Positions 1 to 8,300 of a DNA stretch of 64,000 bases are shown here, piece by piece. Below the pieces are notes generated by a model, which saw only the letters and a program-made list of their open reading frames with translations, did not search any database and was not told where the DNA came from. Position 1 is the stretch's first letter, and each line of letters begins with the position of its first letter. Both the position numbers and the translations under genes were made by a program. Origin of the DNA: UBA5543 sp964464965 (GTDB taxonomy: Bacteria; Bacteroidota; Bacteroidia; Chitinophagales; Chitinophagaceae); NCBI GenBank assembly GCA_964464965.1, contig CAYXHM010000002.1, positions 372,001 through 436,000 of the forward strand, in the 5' to 3' direction.

Positions 1-651
1 GTTATCCAGCATAATGCGGTGTACACCCCCATGCGCCAGCACCTTCTTTACATCATCTATGCTGCGGGTTTCTACTTCAATTTTAAGGTTCAGGTCGTTG
101 TCTTCAAGATAGGCGTTGGTTTTTGTGATGGCTTCTTCTATTCCACCACAAAAATCTATATGATTATCTTTCAGCATTACCATATCGTACAGCCCCATGC
201 GGTGATTTAACCCGCCGCCTATCTTCACAGCCTCTTTCTCATATACCCTGAACAGCGGAGTGGTTTTGCGGGTGTCCAGTATTTTGGTTTTGTAAGCCTT
301 TATCTTATCTGCATATTGCCTGGTAAGGGTTGCAATACCACTCATACGCTGCATACAGTTCAGTGCCAGGCGCTCTGCCTGTAATATAGTATGTACTTTC
401 GCAGTTACCTCAAAAGCCACCTCACCATTGGTTACACTATCGCCATCTTTTTTATATAATGTGAACTGTGCCGCCGGCTCCAGGTAGCGGAATATCTGCT
501 GTGCCAGCTCTATTCCCGCTATTATGCCATCTTCCTTTATTCTCAATACAGCCTTCCCTGTAGCATCGGCCGCTATACACGCCAGTGTAGAATGGTCTCC
601 TTCACGAATGTCTTCCTGCAATGCTGCCGCTATAAATTCATTATTATTCAC
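1..651 (-). CDS. nadC: Nicotinate-nucleotide pyrophosphorylase (quinolinate phosphoribosyltransferase), 3' end cut by window edge
   Basis: The first 217 codons are present and the frame stays open to base 1. NadC makes nicotinate mononucleotide from quinolinate and PRPP in de novo NAD synthesis, in the cytoplasm. The translation carries the family hallmarks in order: QEDIREGDHST near the N-terminus, ERLALNCMQRMSGIAT, then TRKTTPLFR, KEAVKIGGGLNHR and MLKDNHI (phosphoribosyltransferase core), ending at HRIMLDN. The start is a GTG at 651: an in-frame TAG lies two codons before it (one CTG between), and the only nearby ATG is out of frame and stops at once. The gene follows queA on the same strand after 61 bases and has its own -7 box, so it may be transcribed separately or by read-through. 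About 65-70 residues are missing. Confidence 0.93.
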   Translation of the reverse strand, partial: MNNNEFIAAALQEDIREGDHSTLACIAADATGKAVLRIKEDGIIAGIELAQQIFRYLEPAAQFTLYKKDGDSVTNGEVAFEVTAKVHTILQAERLALNCMQRMSGIATLTRQYADKIKAYKTKILDTRKTTPLFRVYEKEAVKIGGGLNHRMGLYDMVMLKDNHIDFCGGIEEAITKTNAYLEDNDLNLKIEVETRSIDDVKKVLAHGGVHRIMLDN

Positions 652-674
652 CAGCTATTATATTGAATTGTGTG

Positions 675-682
675 CAAAACTA
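675..682 (-). promoter_or_regulatory. Candidate -7 element of nadC promoter
   Basis: On the minus strand this reads TAGTTTTG, a match to the Bacteroidota -7 consensus TAnnTTTG, 23 bases before the nadC GTG. No clear TTG sits 19-21 bases upstream, so the call rests on the -7 box alone. Confidence 0.35.
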
Positions 683-712
683 CTAAATACATGACGTACT
701 AAGCAGATGTAA

Positions 713-1933
713 CTATTTCTTAACCTCAGGCCATAACAGGCACCCGTCTCCATAACTCAGGAACCTGTAATTATTATCCAGTGCATATTTATACATTTCA
801 CGCCAGTTATCACCTATCATAGATGCTACCAATAACAGCAGCGTGCTTTGCGGCTGATGAAAATTGGTGGCTAACCCCTTTACAATCCTGTTGGTATATC
901 CGGGCGCTATTAATATCTGCGTGCGTGTAACCAGCGTTGATAGCTTATTCAACAACAAATAGTCGACCAGTGCAGTCAGTGCGGTTTCAGCATCAGCATC
1001 TGTCGTTATTTCATAAGGGTCCCATTGGCTGACGGCATATCCTGCAAAATCGGGCACAGTATGGTTCAGCAGTTTTACGCCTATCCAATATAAACTCTCC
1101 AGTGTGCGCATGGTAGTAGTACCTACAGCCACTATACCTTTATCCAGGTGGGCTATTAACTGGTGTATGGTGTCAATATCTACATGTATCCATTCTGCAT
1201 GCATGGTATGGTCTTGCATAGTGGTACTCTTCACAGGCATAAATGTTCCTGCCCCTACGTGCAGGTTTACAAAAGCAGTATCTATACTTTTTTGCCCCAG
1301 GCTCTGCATAATATTATCTGTAAAATGCAGGCCGGCAGTTGGTGCCGCTACACTACCCTTCTCTTTGGCGTATATCGTCTGGTACCTTTCAGTATCAGCA
1401 TGTTCCGCTTGCCTGTGCAGGTAGGGGGGTAGTGGTATTTTACCCGCGGTGTGCAGCACTTCTGCAAAGCTTGCGTCTGTGTTCCATGCCAGTTCTATAA
1501 CAAATGAACCCGCACCACGCTCTACCATAGTAGCATGTAGTGTAAATGTTTCATGCTGCTGCTCTAATACCAATCCGTCTTTCCATTTACCTGCGCCGCC
1601 TACTATACAGCGCCACAATACACGTTGTGTTTGCAGCATGGCTGTTTGCACATCACCATATTGTTCATGTGGTTCCAGGCAAAATACTTCAATTATTCCA
1701 CCTGTTGCTTTGGTAAAAAGCAGCCTTGCCTGCACTACCATAGTGCGGTTAAATACCATCAGGCTGTCCTCCGGTATATGCATAGCTATATTGCGGTAAA
1801 TATCTCCTGTTAATTGTCCGTCACGATATATCAACAGTTTAGAAGCATCACGTTGTTCCAAAGGATATTTAGCAATACGCTCATCCGGCAAATCGTAAGT
1901 ATAGTCTTCTATTTTTAATTCCTTCGGATGCAT
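713..1933 (-). CDS. queA: S-adenosylmethionine:tRNA ribosyltransferase-isomerase QueA
   Basis: This enzyme transfers and isomerises the ribosyl part of SAM onto 7-aminomethyl-7-deazaguanine in tRNA, giving epoxyqueuosine at the wobble position. The 406-residue product has the expected N-terminal PLEQRDASKLL segment, VFNRTMVVQARL, a central AAPTAGLHFT, VGTTTMRTLES, and the C-terminal NFHQPQSTLLLLVAS with FLSYGDGCLL. It is somewhat longer than the proteobacterial enzyme, as is usual in Bacteroidota. The start codon lies 2 bases after the stop of dgt, so the two genes are almost certainly co-transcribed. No defects are visible. Confidence 0.95.
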   Translation of the reverse strand: MHPKELKIEDYTYDLPDERIAKYPLEQRDASKLLIYRDGQLTGDIYRNIAMHIPEDSLMVFNRTMVVQARLLFTKATGGIIEVFCLEPHEQYGDVQTAMLQTQRVLWRCIVGGAGKWKDGLVLEQQHETFTLHATMVERGAGSFVIELAWNTDASFAEVLHTAGKIPLPPYLHRQAEHADTERYQTIYAKEKGSVAAPTAGLHFTDNIMQSLGQKSIDTAFVNLHVGAGTFMPVKSTTMQDHTMHAEWIHVDIDTIHQLIAHLDKGIVAVGTTTMRTLESLYWIGVKLLNHTVPDFAGYAVSQWDPYEITTDADAETALTALVDYLLLNKLSTLVTRTQILIAPGYTNRIVKGLATNFHQPQSTLLLLVASMIGDNWREMYKYALDNNYRFLSYGDGCLLWPEVKK

Positions 1934-1935
1934 GG

Positions 1936-3312
1936 CTATCTTATTTCGGGTATGGTGATTCCTGTTATTTTCCGATACATATCTATAGCATACAGATCGG
2001 TCATGCCGGATATGAAGTCCACAATTGATTGTATATCGTTGTACAATTGCTCCGGCTGCTTTGTGATGGGAAATTGTGATGATACAAGCTGCAGCATCTT
2101 AAGCGATTTTGTATCGTTGGGGTTTAGCACCGCATGTATAAATTCTTTCAGCAACCCGCCTATTACGGTATAGCCCGCTATCTCTATTTCCACTACCGAT
2201 TTATAGTTGTAAATATATTTGTAAGAATACTCGTTGATAGCATCTATCAACAGCCTTTCTTTTCCGGGCAGGCATTTCAGCAGGTCTTTTTCCAGGGTGC
2301 CTTCCAGCAATTCAGTTTCGTTCTCTATAAAAGCTTCCGCCAGTTTTTCCGTCATCAGCCCTATCCAGACAGCGCGTAAGTAACCTATCCTGCGGTTAGC
2401 GTCAGGTATTACATCCATTTTACGCTCCACGTACTCACGCGTCAGGTAGCTGGTTGAGTTATCGAAAAATGGCAGGAACAATTCCTTTATCTTTTCTATG
2501 CTTACAATGCCTAAACGGTGAGCATCTTCCATATCTATGATACGGTAGCAGATATCATCAGCAGCCTCTGTCAGGTACACAAAAGGGTGGCGGGCATAAA
2601 CGTTATCATATCCCTCTTTTTCAGGAATGCCTAATGTGTCAGCGATTGACCTATATCCGGACAACTCGCTATCAAAGAAGCCTGATTTTTTCGTTGCAAT
2701 CAGTCCTGTTTTACTAAACCCGGAAGCAGAACTGCTGGGGTACTTTACAATTGAGGCCAGTGTTGTGTAGGTCAGGTTATATTCTCCACCATTGTCTTTG
2801 GTAAGTATGCGCAATGCGTTAGAATTACCTTCAAACAGTTCAAAGTCTTTTACCTGTTCAGGAGTCATTGCGCTGTGAACGACTTGTTTCTGCTCTTCAT
2901 TCAGACCTGTAAAAAACGCACGTATAGCGTATTCACCGGAATGCCCGAAAGGGGGATTACCAATATCGTGCGCCAGGCAAGCTGCAGCTATTACAGATGG
3001 TAATTCGTATTTGTAAAATTCCTTAAAATCATCTCCCTGCTCATTATACTTCTCTGCTATTCTATCTCCTACAGCTTTGCCCAAAGAACGGCCTACTGAT
3101 GCTACTTCTAAACTGTGCGTAAGCCTGTTGTGTACAAACACCGCACCCGGCAGGGGAAATACCTGTGTCTTATTCTGCAGCCGCCTGAAGGCAGATGAGA
3201 ATATGATACGATCGTAGTCGCGCTGAAAGGACGTGCGTACACTATCAGGATTAACCTTTTTGTCAGGCGCATCAGCAGTGCGCCTTGTGCTGTATAAGTC
3301 AGTCCAGTTCAT
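1936..3312 (-). CDS. dgt: Deoxyguanosinetriphosphate triphosphohydrolase (dGTPase), HD superfamily
   Basis: It hydrolyses dGTP, or several dNTPs, to the nucleoside and triphosphate and so helps control the nucleotide pool. The 458-residue product shows RRLQNKTQV near residue 43, then HNRLTHSLEVA (His66) and AHDIGNPPFGHSGE (the HD pair at 115-116), which are the metal ligands of the HD fold, followed by TEAADDICYRIIDMEDA. The length fits the longer dGTPase subfamily. It is the first gene of the dgt-queA run. The 324 bases upstream contain only a decayed gene fragment on the other strand. Confidence 0.92.
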   Translation of the reverse strand: MNWTDLYSTRRTADAPDKKVNPDSVRTSFQRDYDRIIFSSAFRRLQNKTQVFPLPGAVFVHNRLTHSLEVASVGRSLGKAVGDRIAEKYNEQGDDFKEFYKYELPSVIAAACLAHDIGNPPFGHSGEYAIRAFFTGLNEEQKQVVHSAMTPEQVKDFELFEGNSNALRILTKDNGGEYNLTYTTLASIVKYPSSSASGFSKTGLIATKKSGFFDSELSGYRSIADTLGIPEKEGYDNVYARHPFVYLTEAADDICYRIIDMEDAHRLGIVSIEKIKELFLPFFDNSTSYLTREYVERKMDVIPDANRRIGYLRAVWIGLMTEKLAEAFIENETELLEGTLEKDLLKCLPGKERLLIDAINEYSYKYIYNYKSVVEIEIAGYTVIGGLLKEFIHAVLNPNDTKSLKMLQLVSSQFPITKQPEQLYNDIQSIVDFISGMTDLYAIDMYRKITGITIPEIR

Positions 3313-3400
3313 GATGCAAATATGGCTATTTGTCGTCGGATATTACTTTAAAATATTCTCTATCTTGTGCTATATATTCAGATAATCCAAACATAGAATC

Positions 3401-3596
3401 GTGATAAAATATTCTTTAACTATATTATTTCTTTCTTCAGCTATCTATACTTTTTCACAACCTAATGTAAGCACATGTGAAAAATGATGAAACTGTTGAA
3501 TTTATGATGAATAACGGTTTACCGCGTGGTGCTTATATTATAAATATTGTTGACTCTCATGGCTATGTGTCACGTAAAAAGCTTGTTAGACATTAA
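3401..3596 (+). pseudogene. Remnant of a small T9SS-secreted protein (signal peptide and sorting tail in different frames)
   Basis: A GTG at 3401 opens a frame reading as a signal peptide (MIKYSLTILFLSSA, IYTFSQP) that stops at 3487. From 3477, one frame over, the translation is VEFMMNNGLPRGAYIINIV followed by DSHGYVSRKKLVRH and a stop at 3596. The pattern LPxGxYiixIxDxxGxxxxKKxv is the end of the type A sorting domain of T9SS cargo proteins. The body of the protein and the first part of the sorting domain are missing, so this looks like an internal deletion with a frameshift. An intact short protein is unlikely. The call rests on motif similarity over about 30 residues. Confidence 0.5.
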
Positions 3597-3636
3597 TTCT
3601 TACCTCCACAATCCTAGTATGGGTTAACTATTCTTT

Positions 3637-4467
3637 ATGACTGAACATCAACTATATCCAAGTATCAAACAGGGATTTATCATTATATTGGTTTCAATGC
3701 TGATTGCAGTGATTATCGGCCTAATAGAGCTAGTGCTGATAAAGCAGGTTATTTTCAGCGATGAAAAGTATAAAGGGATAATAACATTTTTCAGTTACGT
3801 ACTACCCATGATAGGTGTGATAGTATATGCAAAAAATAAAAGAAGAGCTTCCGGTAATACCACATCACTAAGTTTCAAGTCGTTTTCGCCTTCTGTTTTT
3901 ATAGTTGGTTTGGTTGCAGTCTTTTGCATAGGTTTTCTGCTAGAATTATTCCAGTACGTGTTGCCCGTACCGGATAGTTTCGCAACATTGATGGAAGAGA
4001 TGCTTACCAATAATATCTTTTCCGTTATTACAGCTGTAGTAGCAGCACCTGTTTTAGAAGAGATCTTAATGAGGGGCATTATACTTGATGGATTTCTGAA
4101 AAACTATAGTCCTTCTAAAGCAATAATATGGTCAGCAATAATTTTCGGTGTTTTTCATCTTAACCCATGGCAGGCTGTGGCAGGTTTCGCAGCAGGATTA
4201 ATATTGGGCTGGTTATATTGGCAAACAAAATCCTTATGGCTGTGCATACTGCTGCACGCATGTAACAATGGCATTGCATCCATAGAAGCAGAGGTAATAG
4301 ATATGGACAAGTATCCTACACTTATTCACTATTTAGGGATGACAAATTACATGATAGCCTCATTAGTAATGACCATATTACTGGCAGGCTGCATGCGCTA
4401 CCTGGACAGGTATTTTAAAGCAAGAAAAAGAATCATCAATACTGAGCAGGGCGACCTGCCTATGTAA
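3637..4467 (+). CDS. CPBP family intramembrane glutamic endopeptidase (first of tandem pair)
   Basis: A 276-residue polytopic membrane protein of the CPBP (CAAX protease and bacteriocin-processing) family, the Abi/Rce1 fold. The three family motifs are intact: EEILMR (Glu141, Glu142, Arg146), FGVFHLN with His174, and LHACNN with His207 and an Asn four residues on. About seven hydrophobic segments are visible. Substrates in Bacteroidota are unknown; family members process prenylated or secreted peptides, or act in bacteriocin self-immunity. One base separates it from a clear paralogue downstream, which indicates tandem duplication and a two-gene operon. Confidence 0.85.
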   Translation: MTEHQLYPSIKQGFIIILVSMLIAVIIGLIELVLIKQVIFSDEKYKGIITFFSYVLPMIGVIVYAKNKRRASGNTTSLSFKSFSPSVFIVGLVAVFCIGFLLELFQYVLPVPDSFATLMEEMLTNNIFSVITAVVAAPVLEEILMRGIILDGFLKNYSPSKAIIWSAIIFGVFHLNPWQAVAGFAAGLILGWLYWQTKSLWLCILLHACNNGIASIEAEVIDMDKYPTLIHYLGMTNYMIASLVMTILLAGCMRYLDRYFKARKRIINTEQGDLPM

Positions 4468-4468
4468 T

Positions 4469-5263
4469 ATGGATAAGAAGAAACCATATCCAAACCTGGT
4501 AGACAGCGCAGGGCTAACCCTGTTGTTCATTATCCTGTTAATATTCTTATCTCCGGTAGTCATTTCATTTATTGTTGATGAAGATAAAAAGAGTATAGAT
4601 TATGGTCTTACGGCAATGCTACGCTACCTGTTGGTTGTGGTTATTGTATTTCTTACAGGCTATTACTATAAAAGAAAAGGGTCCAACCCTGAAATATTTC
4701 CTTTAAAGCCTATTGGCTTCATACCTTCAATAGTCAGTATCGGTGCATTATTCTGTATCGTTTACATTACCGATGCTACAACTTATTTCTTCCCGATGTC
4801 AGAAGACTGGAAAGAGCATTTCAAAAATTTTCTTATACCACGCCCGTTTTTTATTATTACAGCCTGTTTACTGGCACCAGTATTTGAAGAACTCATCTTC
4901 AGGGGGATAATACTGGACGGGCTGATGCAACGTTACAAACCAGGCATGGCCATTTTTATATCTTCAGTATTGTTTGGTGCTGTTCATATGAACATCTGGC
5001 AGTTTACTGGTGCCGGTGCAGACGGACTTTTATATGGGTGGATGTATGTGCGTACCCGTTCTATATTACCTTGTATGATGCTGCATGCGGTAAAAAACAT
5101 CAGCGGGACTATTGCCGGATATTATTCTGAATTTGACGGACTGTCATTGGCTGACGAAACAGCAGTTACCTATTATTTTACCGGTTTTGTTGTTGCCGTG
5201 ATACTATTGATAGGCTGCATGCGTTACATGGACAAACATTTCAAAGCCAGGGAGTTGTCATAA
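4469..5263 (+). CDS. CPBP family intramembrane glutamic endopeptidase (second of tandem pair)
   Basis: A 264-residue paralogue of the gene upstream, with EELIFR (Glu140, Glu141, Arg145), FGAVHMN (His173) and LHAVKN. Both proteins share the segments RGIILDG and ILLxGCMRYxDxxFKAR, so they arose by duplication. This copy ends at KARELS, whereas its sister goes on for ten more residues. The bases just after this stop (5269-5290) still match the 3' end of the sister gene (4447-4468) at 19 of 22 positions, so the tail was lost after duplication. All catalytic residues are kept. The substrate is unknown. Confidence 0.85.
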   Translation: MDKKKPYPNLVDSAGLTLLFIILLIFLSPVVISFIVDEDKKSIDYGLTAMLRYLLVVVIVFLTGYYYKRKGSNPEIFPLKPIGFIPSIVSIGALFCIVYITDATTYFFPMSEDWKEHFKNFLIPRPFFIITACLLAPVFEELIFRGIILDGLMQRYKPGMAIFISSVLFGAVHMNIWQFTGAGADGLLYGWMYVRTRSILPCMMLHAVKNISGTIAGYYSEFDGLSLADETAVTYYFTGFVVAVILLIGCMRYMDKHFKARELS

Positions 5264-5292
5264 CAGCCCAGGGTGTCCTCCCTATGTAATTA

Positions 5293-5472
5293 TTAAACAT
5301 TATCCCTGGTAGACCGTATCAGCCCTATACCCGCAAAGAAAAATATAGCGCCTAAGATGCCATAAATTGCCAATTGTTTGTAATTGCTGCCTTCGGAAAA
5401 AATAACAGCTGCGTAAATCAATCCGATAATACCCAGTATAGTCAGTACGGCGCCAAATATTCTTTTTTCCAT
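5293..5472 (-). CDS. Small two-helix membrane protein, 59 residues
   Basis: An open frame starting MEKRIFGAVLTILGIIGL and ending LIRSTRDNV. Two hydrophobic segments (about residues 5-25 and 34-52) are separated by a short polar loop (EGSNYKQ), with positive residues at both ends. The pattern resembles short two-helix proteins common in Bacteroidota, but no function is known to me. It is convergent with the CPBP pair and divergent from the PadR regulator. It is too short for many gene finders; the clean membrane topology argues that it is real. Confidence 0.6.
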   Translation of the reverse strand: MEKRIFGAVLTILGIIGLIYAAVIFSEGSNYKQLAIYGILGAIFFFAGIGLIRSTRDNV

Positions 5473-5577
5473 AGTTTTTTGAGTGTTTCTCGCATTATAA
5501 CAACGGCCATAGCTAATAGTTATAGTGTTTTAGAAAAAATAATTCAACTTAAGTGTGTTATGCATTGGTTTCTTATG

Positions 5578-5585
5578 TATCTTTG
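5578..5585 (+). promoter_or_regulatory. Candidate -7 element upstream of PadR gene
   Basis: TATCTTTG matches the Bacteroidota -7 consensus TAnnTTTG and lies 18 bases before the start codon at 5604, a plausible spacing for a short leader. No convincing TTG is found at the expected upstream distance. Confidence 0.4.
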
Positions 5586-5603
5586 TCTTAGGCAAATAAG
5601 AAA

Positions 5604-5948
5604 ATGATGATATTTTCAACAGAACTGATAAAAGGAACTCTGAAGACAATAGTATTAAAGCTGCTGTCTGACACAGAGAAAATGTATGGATACGAGATAA
5701 CCCAGCATGTGAAAGAAATGACAGGCGAGAAAGTACAGATAACGGAAGGGGCGTTATACCCAACCCTACACGCGCTGGAAAAAGAAGGGCTGGTAACTAC
5801 TGAAACAGAATACATAGGCAAACGCATGCGCAAGTATTATAAAATAAGCAAGACGGGCAAAACAAAGGCCGGTGAAAAAGTGAATGAGCTCGCCGACTTT
5901 ATGGAAACCATGTCTGTACTTATGAATATAAAACCCAAAACCGCTTAG
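5604..5948 (+). CDS. PadR family transcriptional regulator
   Basis: A 114-residue winged-helix regulator. The order is FSTELIKGTLKTIVLKLLSD, YGYEITQHVKEMTG, the recognition region ITEGALYPTLHALEKEGLV and the wing GKRMRKYYKISKTG, all typical of PadR. The C-terminal helix is short, as in the PadR-s1 group. The stop is 3 bases before the next gene, a predicted membrane protein, so it probably controls its own operon. In Bacteroidota such pairs often resemble PadR with a membrane partner that senses or modifies the envelope; the ligand is unknown. The start could be the ATG at 5604 or the one at 5607. Confidence 0.88.
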   Translation: MMIFSTELIKGTLKTIVLKLLSDTEKMYGYEITQHVKEMTGEKVQITEGALYPTLHALEKEGLVTTETEYIGKRMRKYYKISKTGKTKAGEKVNELADFMETMSVLMNIKPKTA

Positions 5949-5951
5949 CGT

Positions 5952-6716
5952 ATGTATCAACTTACTGATGAGCAAGTAACATATATCCTCAACGACATTA
6001 GACGTAATGGCGTTGAAATGGAGGACCTGCAGTTGAACCTCCTGGATCATATTTGTTGCATCATTGAGCAAAACCTCGAAGAGGGCGGAAACTTCGAGAG
6101 CTTCTATCAGCAAACCATCAGCAGGTTTTATAATACCGGGCTGAAGGAGATAGAAGAGGAAACAATCAATTTACTAACATTTAAAAACTATTATGTAATG
6201 AAAAGATCAATGATAATAAGTGGGGCGTCTGCTGCATTTTTGTTGTTAACAGGTTCTTTCTTTAAGTTTATGCATTGGCCGGGAGCAGCGGTATTACTTG
6301 TTTTAGGCATCGTATTTTTTAGCATGATATTCCTGCCTATACTGCTCGCTATGAAATCGAAAGAACTGAAAACCGGCACAGAAAAGCTGATACTGGGTAT
6401 AGGCACTTTTTCAGGTATTTTGTATTGCCTGGCTTCACTCTTCAAAGTGCAGCACTGGCCGGGCGCAAACGTCATGTTGTTCAGCACACTGGGCATTATC
6501 CTGTTTGTACTACTGCCATTGTATTTCTTCAATGGCATACGCAAGCCGGAAACCAAACTGAATACAATCATTACCAGTATCATACTGGTGGGTGTATTTT
6601 CTGTACAATTTCTTATGGTATCATTAAAGAAACCATATCCTGATGCACAGGCATCTGCAAAACAATCCTCCTCAATAACTACTGTTACCACACTACCTGC
6701 ACCTGTTCATAAATAA
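5952..6716 (+). CDS. Polytopic membrane protein with two GldL-like HWPGA motifs, partner of PadR regulator
   Basis: 254 residues. Residues 1-75 are soluble and helical (LTDEQVTYILNDIRRNG, LLDHICCIIEQ). They resemble the N-terminal segments of membrane proteins that travel with PadR regulators. Then come about six hydrophobic segments, with FKFMHWPGAAVLL near residue 103 and a second copy, FKVQHWPGANVML, near 163. The K-x2-HWPGA motif is the signature seen in the two membrane helices of the gliding/T9SS motor protein GldL. The soluble part and the context differ from gldL, so this is not called GldL. It is translationally close to the PadR gene and ends at a strong hairpin. The role is unknown; an envelope stress or signalling function is a guess. 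Confidence 0.7.
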   Translation: MYQLTDEQVTYILNDIRRNGVEMEDLQLNLLDHICCIIEQNLEEGGNFESFYQQTISRFYNTGLKEIEEETINLLTFKNYYVMKRSMIISGASAAFLLLTGSFFKFMHWPGAAVLLVLGIVFFSMIFLPILLAMKSKELKTGTEKLILGIGTFSGILYCLASLFKVQHWPGANVMLFSTLGIILFVLLPLYFFNGIRKPETKLNTIITSIILVGVFSVQFLMVSLKKPYPDAQASAKQSSSITTVTTLPAPVHK

Positions 6717-6747
6717 GTTGATTATTTATACAATAAACTACAAGAGA

Positions 6748-6773
6748 AAAGGCTGCGGTTTCCCGCAGCCTTT
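6748..6773. terminator. Bidirectional hairpin terminator
   Basis: The stem AAAGGCTGCGG / CCGCAGCCTTT with a 4-base loop lies between the convergent stops of the PadR-operon membrane protein and the GT2 gene. It can serve both strands. Confidence 0.8.
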
Positions 6774-6793
6774 GTATTTCAATTCAATTCTTA

Positions 6794-7750
6794 TCACTCG
6801 TCAATTCCTATTTTCTTTTCAACCAGGTAGTGGTTCCTGTCTGCTGCAGATCGTGATACCAGTTCTGCAAGAAAGCCCGCCAGGAAAAATTGTGTACCCA
6901 ATACCATGGTTACTAATGAAAGGTAAAATGTCACCTTATTGGTAAGGCCATATTCAGCACCACTGCATAAACGTTGTATGACAAGGTACACCACCATAAT
7001 AAAGCCCAGGAAAAACATTAGTGTACCTAGCGTGCCAAACAGGTGCATAGGTTTTTTGCCAAAGCGGCTGATGAATTGCACGGACAATAAATCAAGAAAG
7101 CCATTGATAAAACGTTCCCAGCCAAATTTGGAAACACCGTATTTACGCGCACGGTGAATAACCACCTTCTCGCCTATTTTACGGAAGCCTGCAGCCTTTG
7201 CCAGTACAGGTATAAAGCGGTGCATTTCCCCATATACTTCTATACTCTTCACCACGTTGCGGCGGTATGCTTTCAGCCCGCAGTTCATATCGTGCAGTTT
7301 TATACCCGATATGCGGCGGTTTACAGAGTTGTAAAGTTTTGAAGGCAGGTTTTTGGTAAAAGCATTATCATAACGCACTTTCTTCCAGCCACTCACCAGG
7401 TCAAAACCTTCAGCGGTTATCATCCGGTATAGTTCAGGCACCTCATCGGGGCTGTCCTGCAGGTCGGCGTCCATGGTGATGACCACGTTGCCTTTTGCCG
7501 CCTTAAAGCCTTCATTCAGTGCAGCGCTTTTGCCATAGTTGCGCTGGAATTTAATGCCTTTGATATGCGGGTTAGCAGCCGATAATTTCTGAATGACATC
7601 CCAGCTATTGTCTGTACTGCCATCGTCTATCATAATCACCTCGTAACTGTAGCCATGTTCGCCACATACTTTCTCTATCCACTCTGCCAGTTCAGGCAGC
7701 GATTCATCTTCGTTATAAAGCGGTACTACTATGCTGATGTCTGTATGCAT
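6794..7750 (-). CDS. Family 2 glycosyltransferase, polyprenyl-phosphate glycosyltransferase type (DPM1/GtrB-like)
   Basis: 318 residues. A GT-A domain starts at ISIVVPLYNEDES, with IDDGSTDNSW (about residue 41), the DxD metal site in MDADLQDSP (residues 94-96) and a C-terminal pair of membrane helices (about 228-255 and 263-290). This architecture is that of enzymes that move a sugar from a nucleotide donor to undecaprenyl phosphate. It is the last gene of the BatA operon and overlaps the DUF4199 gene by one base. The donor sugar cannot be read from the sequence. Confidence 0.88.
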   Translation of the reverse strand: MHTDISIVVPLYNEDESLPELAEWIEKVCGEHGYSYEVIMIDDGSTDNSWDVIQKLSAANPHIKGIKFQRNYGKSAALNEGFKAAKGNVVITMDADLQDSPDEVPELYRMITAEGFDLVSGWKKVRYDNAFTKNLPSKLYNSVNRRISGIKLHDMNCGLKAYRRNVVKSIEVYGEMHRFIPVLAKAAGFRKIGEKVVIHRARKYGVSKFGWERFINGFLDLLSVQFISRFGKKPMHLFGTLGTLMFFLGFIMVVYLVIQRLCSGAEYGLTNKVTFYLSLVTMVLGTQFFLAGFLAELVSRSAADRNHYLVEKKIGIDE

Positions 7751-8298
7751 TATGCCAGGTGTTCAGGTTTGTTTCTTTTTACAATTGCTGCAATGATAAA
7801 GCCAAACAAACTGTATAGTATTATAGAAGTCGCAAAACCTATCATCGTTCCACCTATACCTTTCTGTTTCTCCATTTGTTCATCAGCAGCAGCTTCAGCG
7901 GCTTCGCGCGCTTCGTCTCCACCAAAGGATGCAGCCATGTTTACAGACATATCTCTTACTTTCTCAAAATAAGTATCGTCTATAAAATGGGTATATATAT
8001 ACGTATAAACTGTAGTAATAGAAACGATAATAAGTATAGATACAAATATCGCGGAGAATGCTTCCCTGAAAGTAATATACCCCCCCATGGCTTTTCTTTG
8101 CTCTGTAGCCATGTATAACAAAAGGAGCATGAAAATGATAAAGGATATCACGCCAAATATGCCCATACCCATCATGCCGAGCGATTGCATGATAAACAGT
8201 CCGTAAATGGTAGTAATAAACATGGATACAAGACCAATGATCAACCCCCATTTTAATGGTATTGAAAACCTGTTAAACTCTTGTGTTGTATTGTCCAT
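7750..8298 (-). CDS. DUF4199 domain membrane protein
   Basis: 182 residues with four hydrophobic segments (about 14-33, 40-60, 83-105, 148-170). The loop after the second helix has EQRKAMGGYITFREAF, the conserved segment of DUF4199, and a charged helical region (GGDEAREAAEAAADEQMEKQK) precedes the last helix. The function of the family is unknown. It sits between a dihydroorotase-like gene (2 bases upstream) and a GT2 gene (1-base overlap); this neighbourhood is common in Bacteroidota, which suggests an envelope role. Confidence 0.8.
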   Translation of the reverse strand: MDNTTQEFNRFSIPLKWGLIIGLVSMFITTIYGLFIMQSLGMMGMGIFGVISFIIFMLLLLYMATEQRKAMGGYITFREAFSAIFVSILIIVSITTVYTYIYTHFIDDTYFEKVRDMSVNMAASFGGDEAREAAEAAADEQMEKQKGIGGTMIGFATSIILYSLFGFIIAAIVKRNKPEHLA

Positions 8299-8300
8299 AA

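Noticed and set aside
5952..6716. Calling the HWPGA protein GldL
   Set aside because: It has a soluble N-terminal part and about six helices and no gldK/M/N neighbours; the motif alone is not enough.
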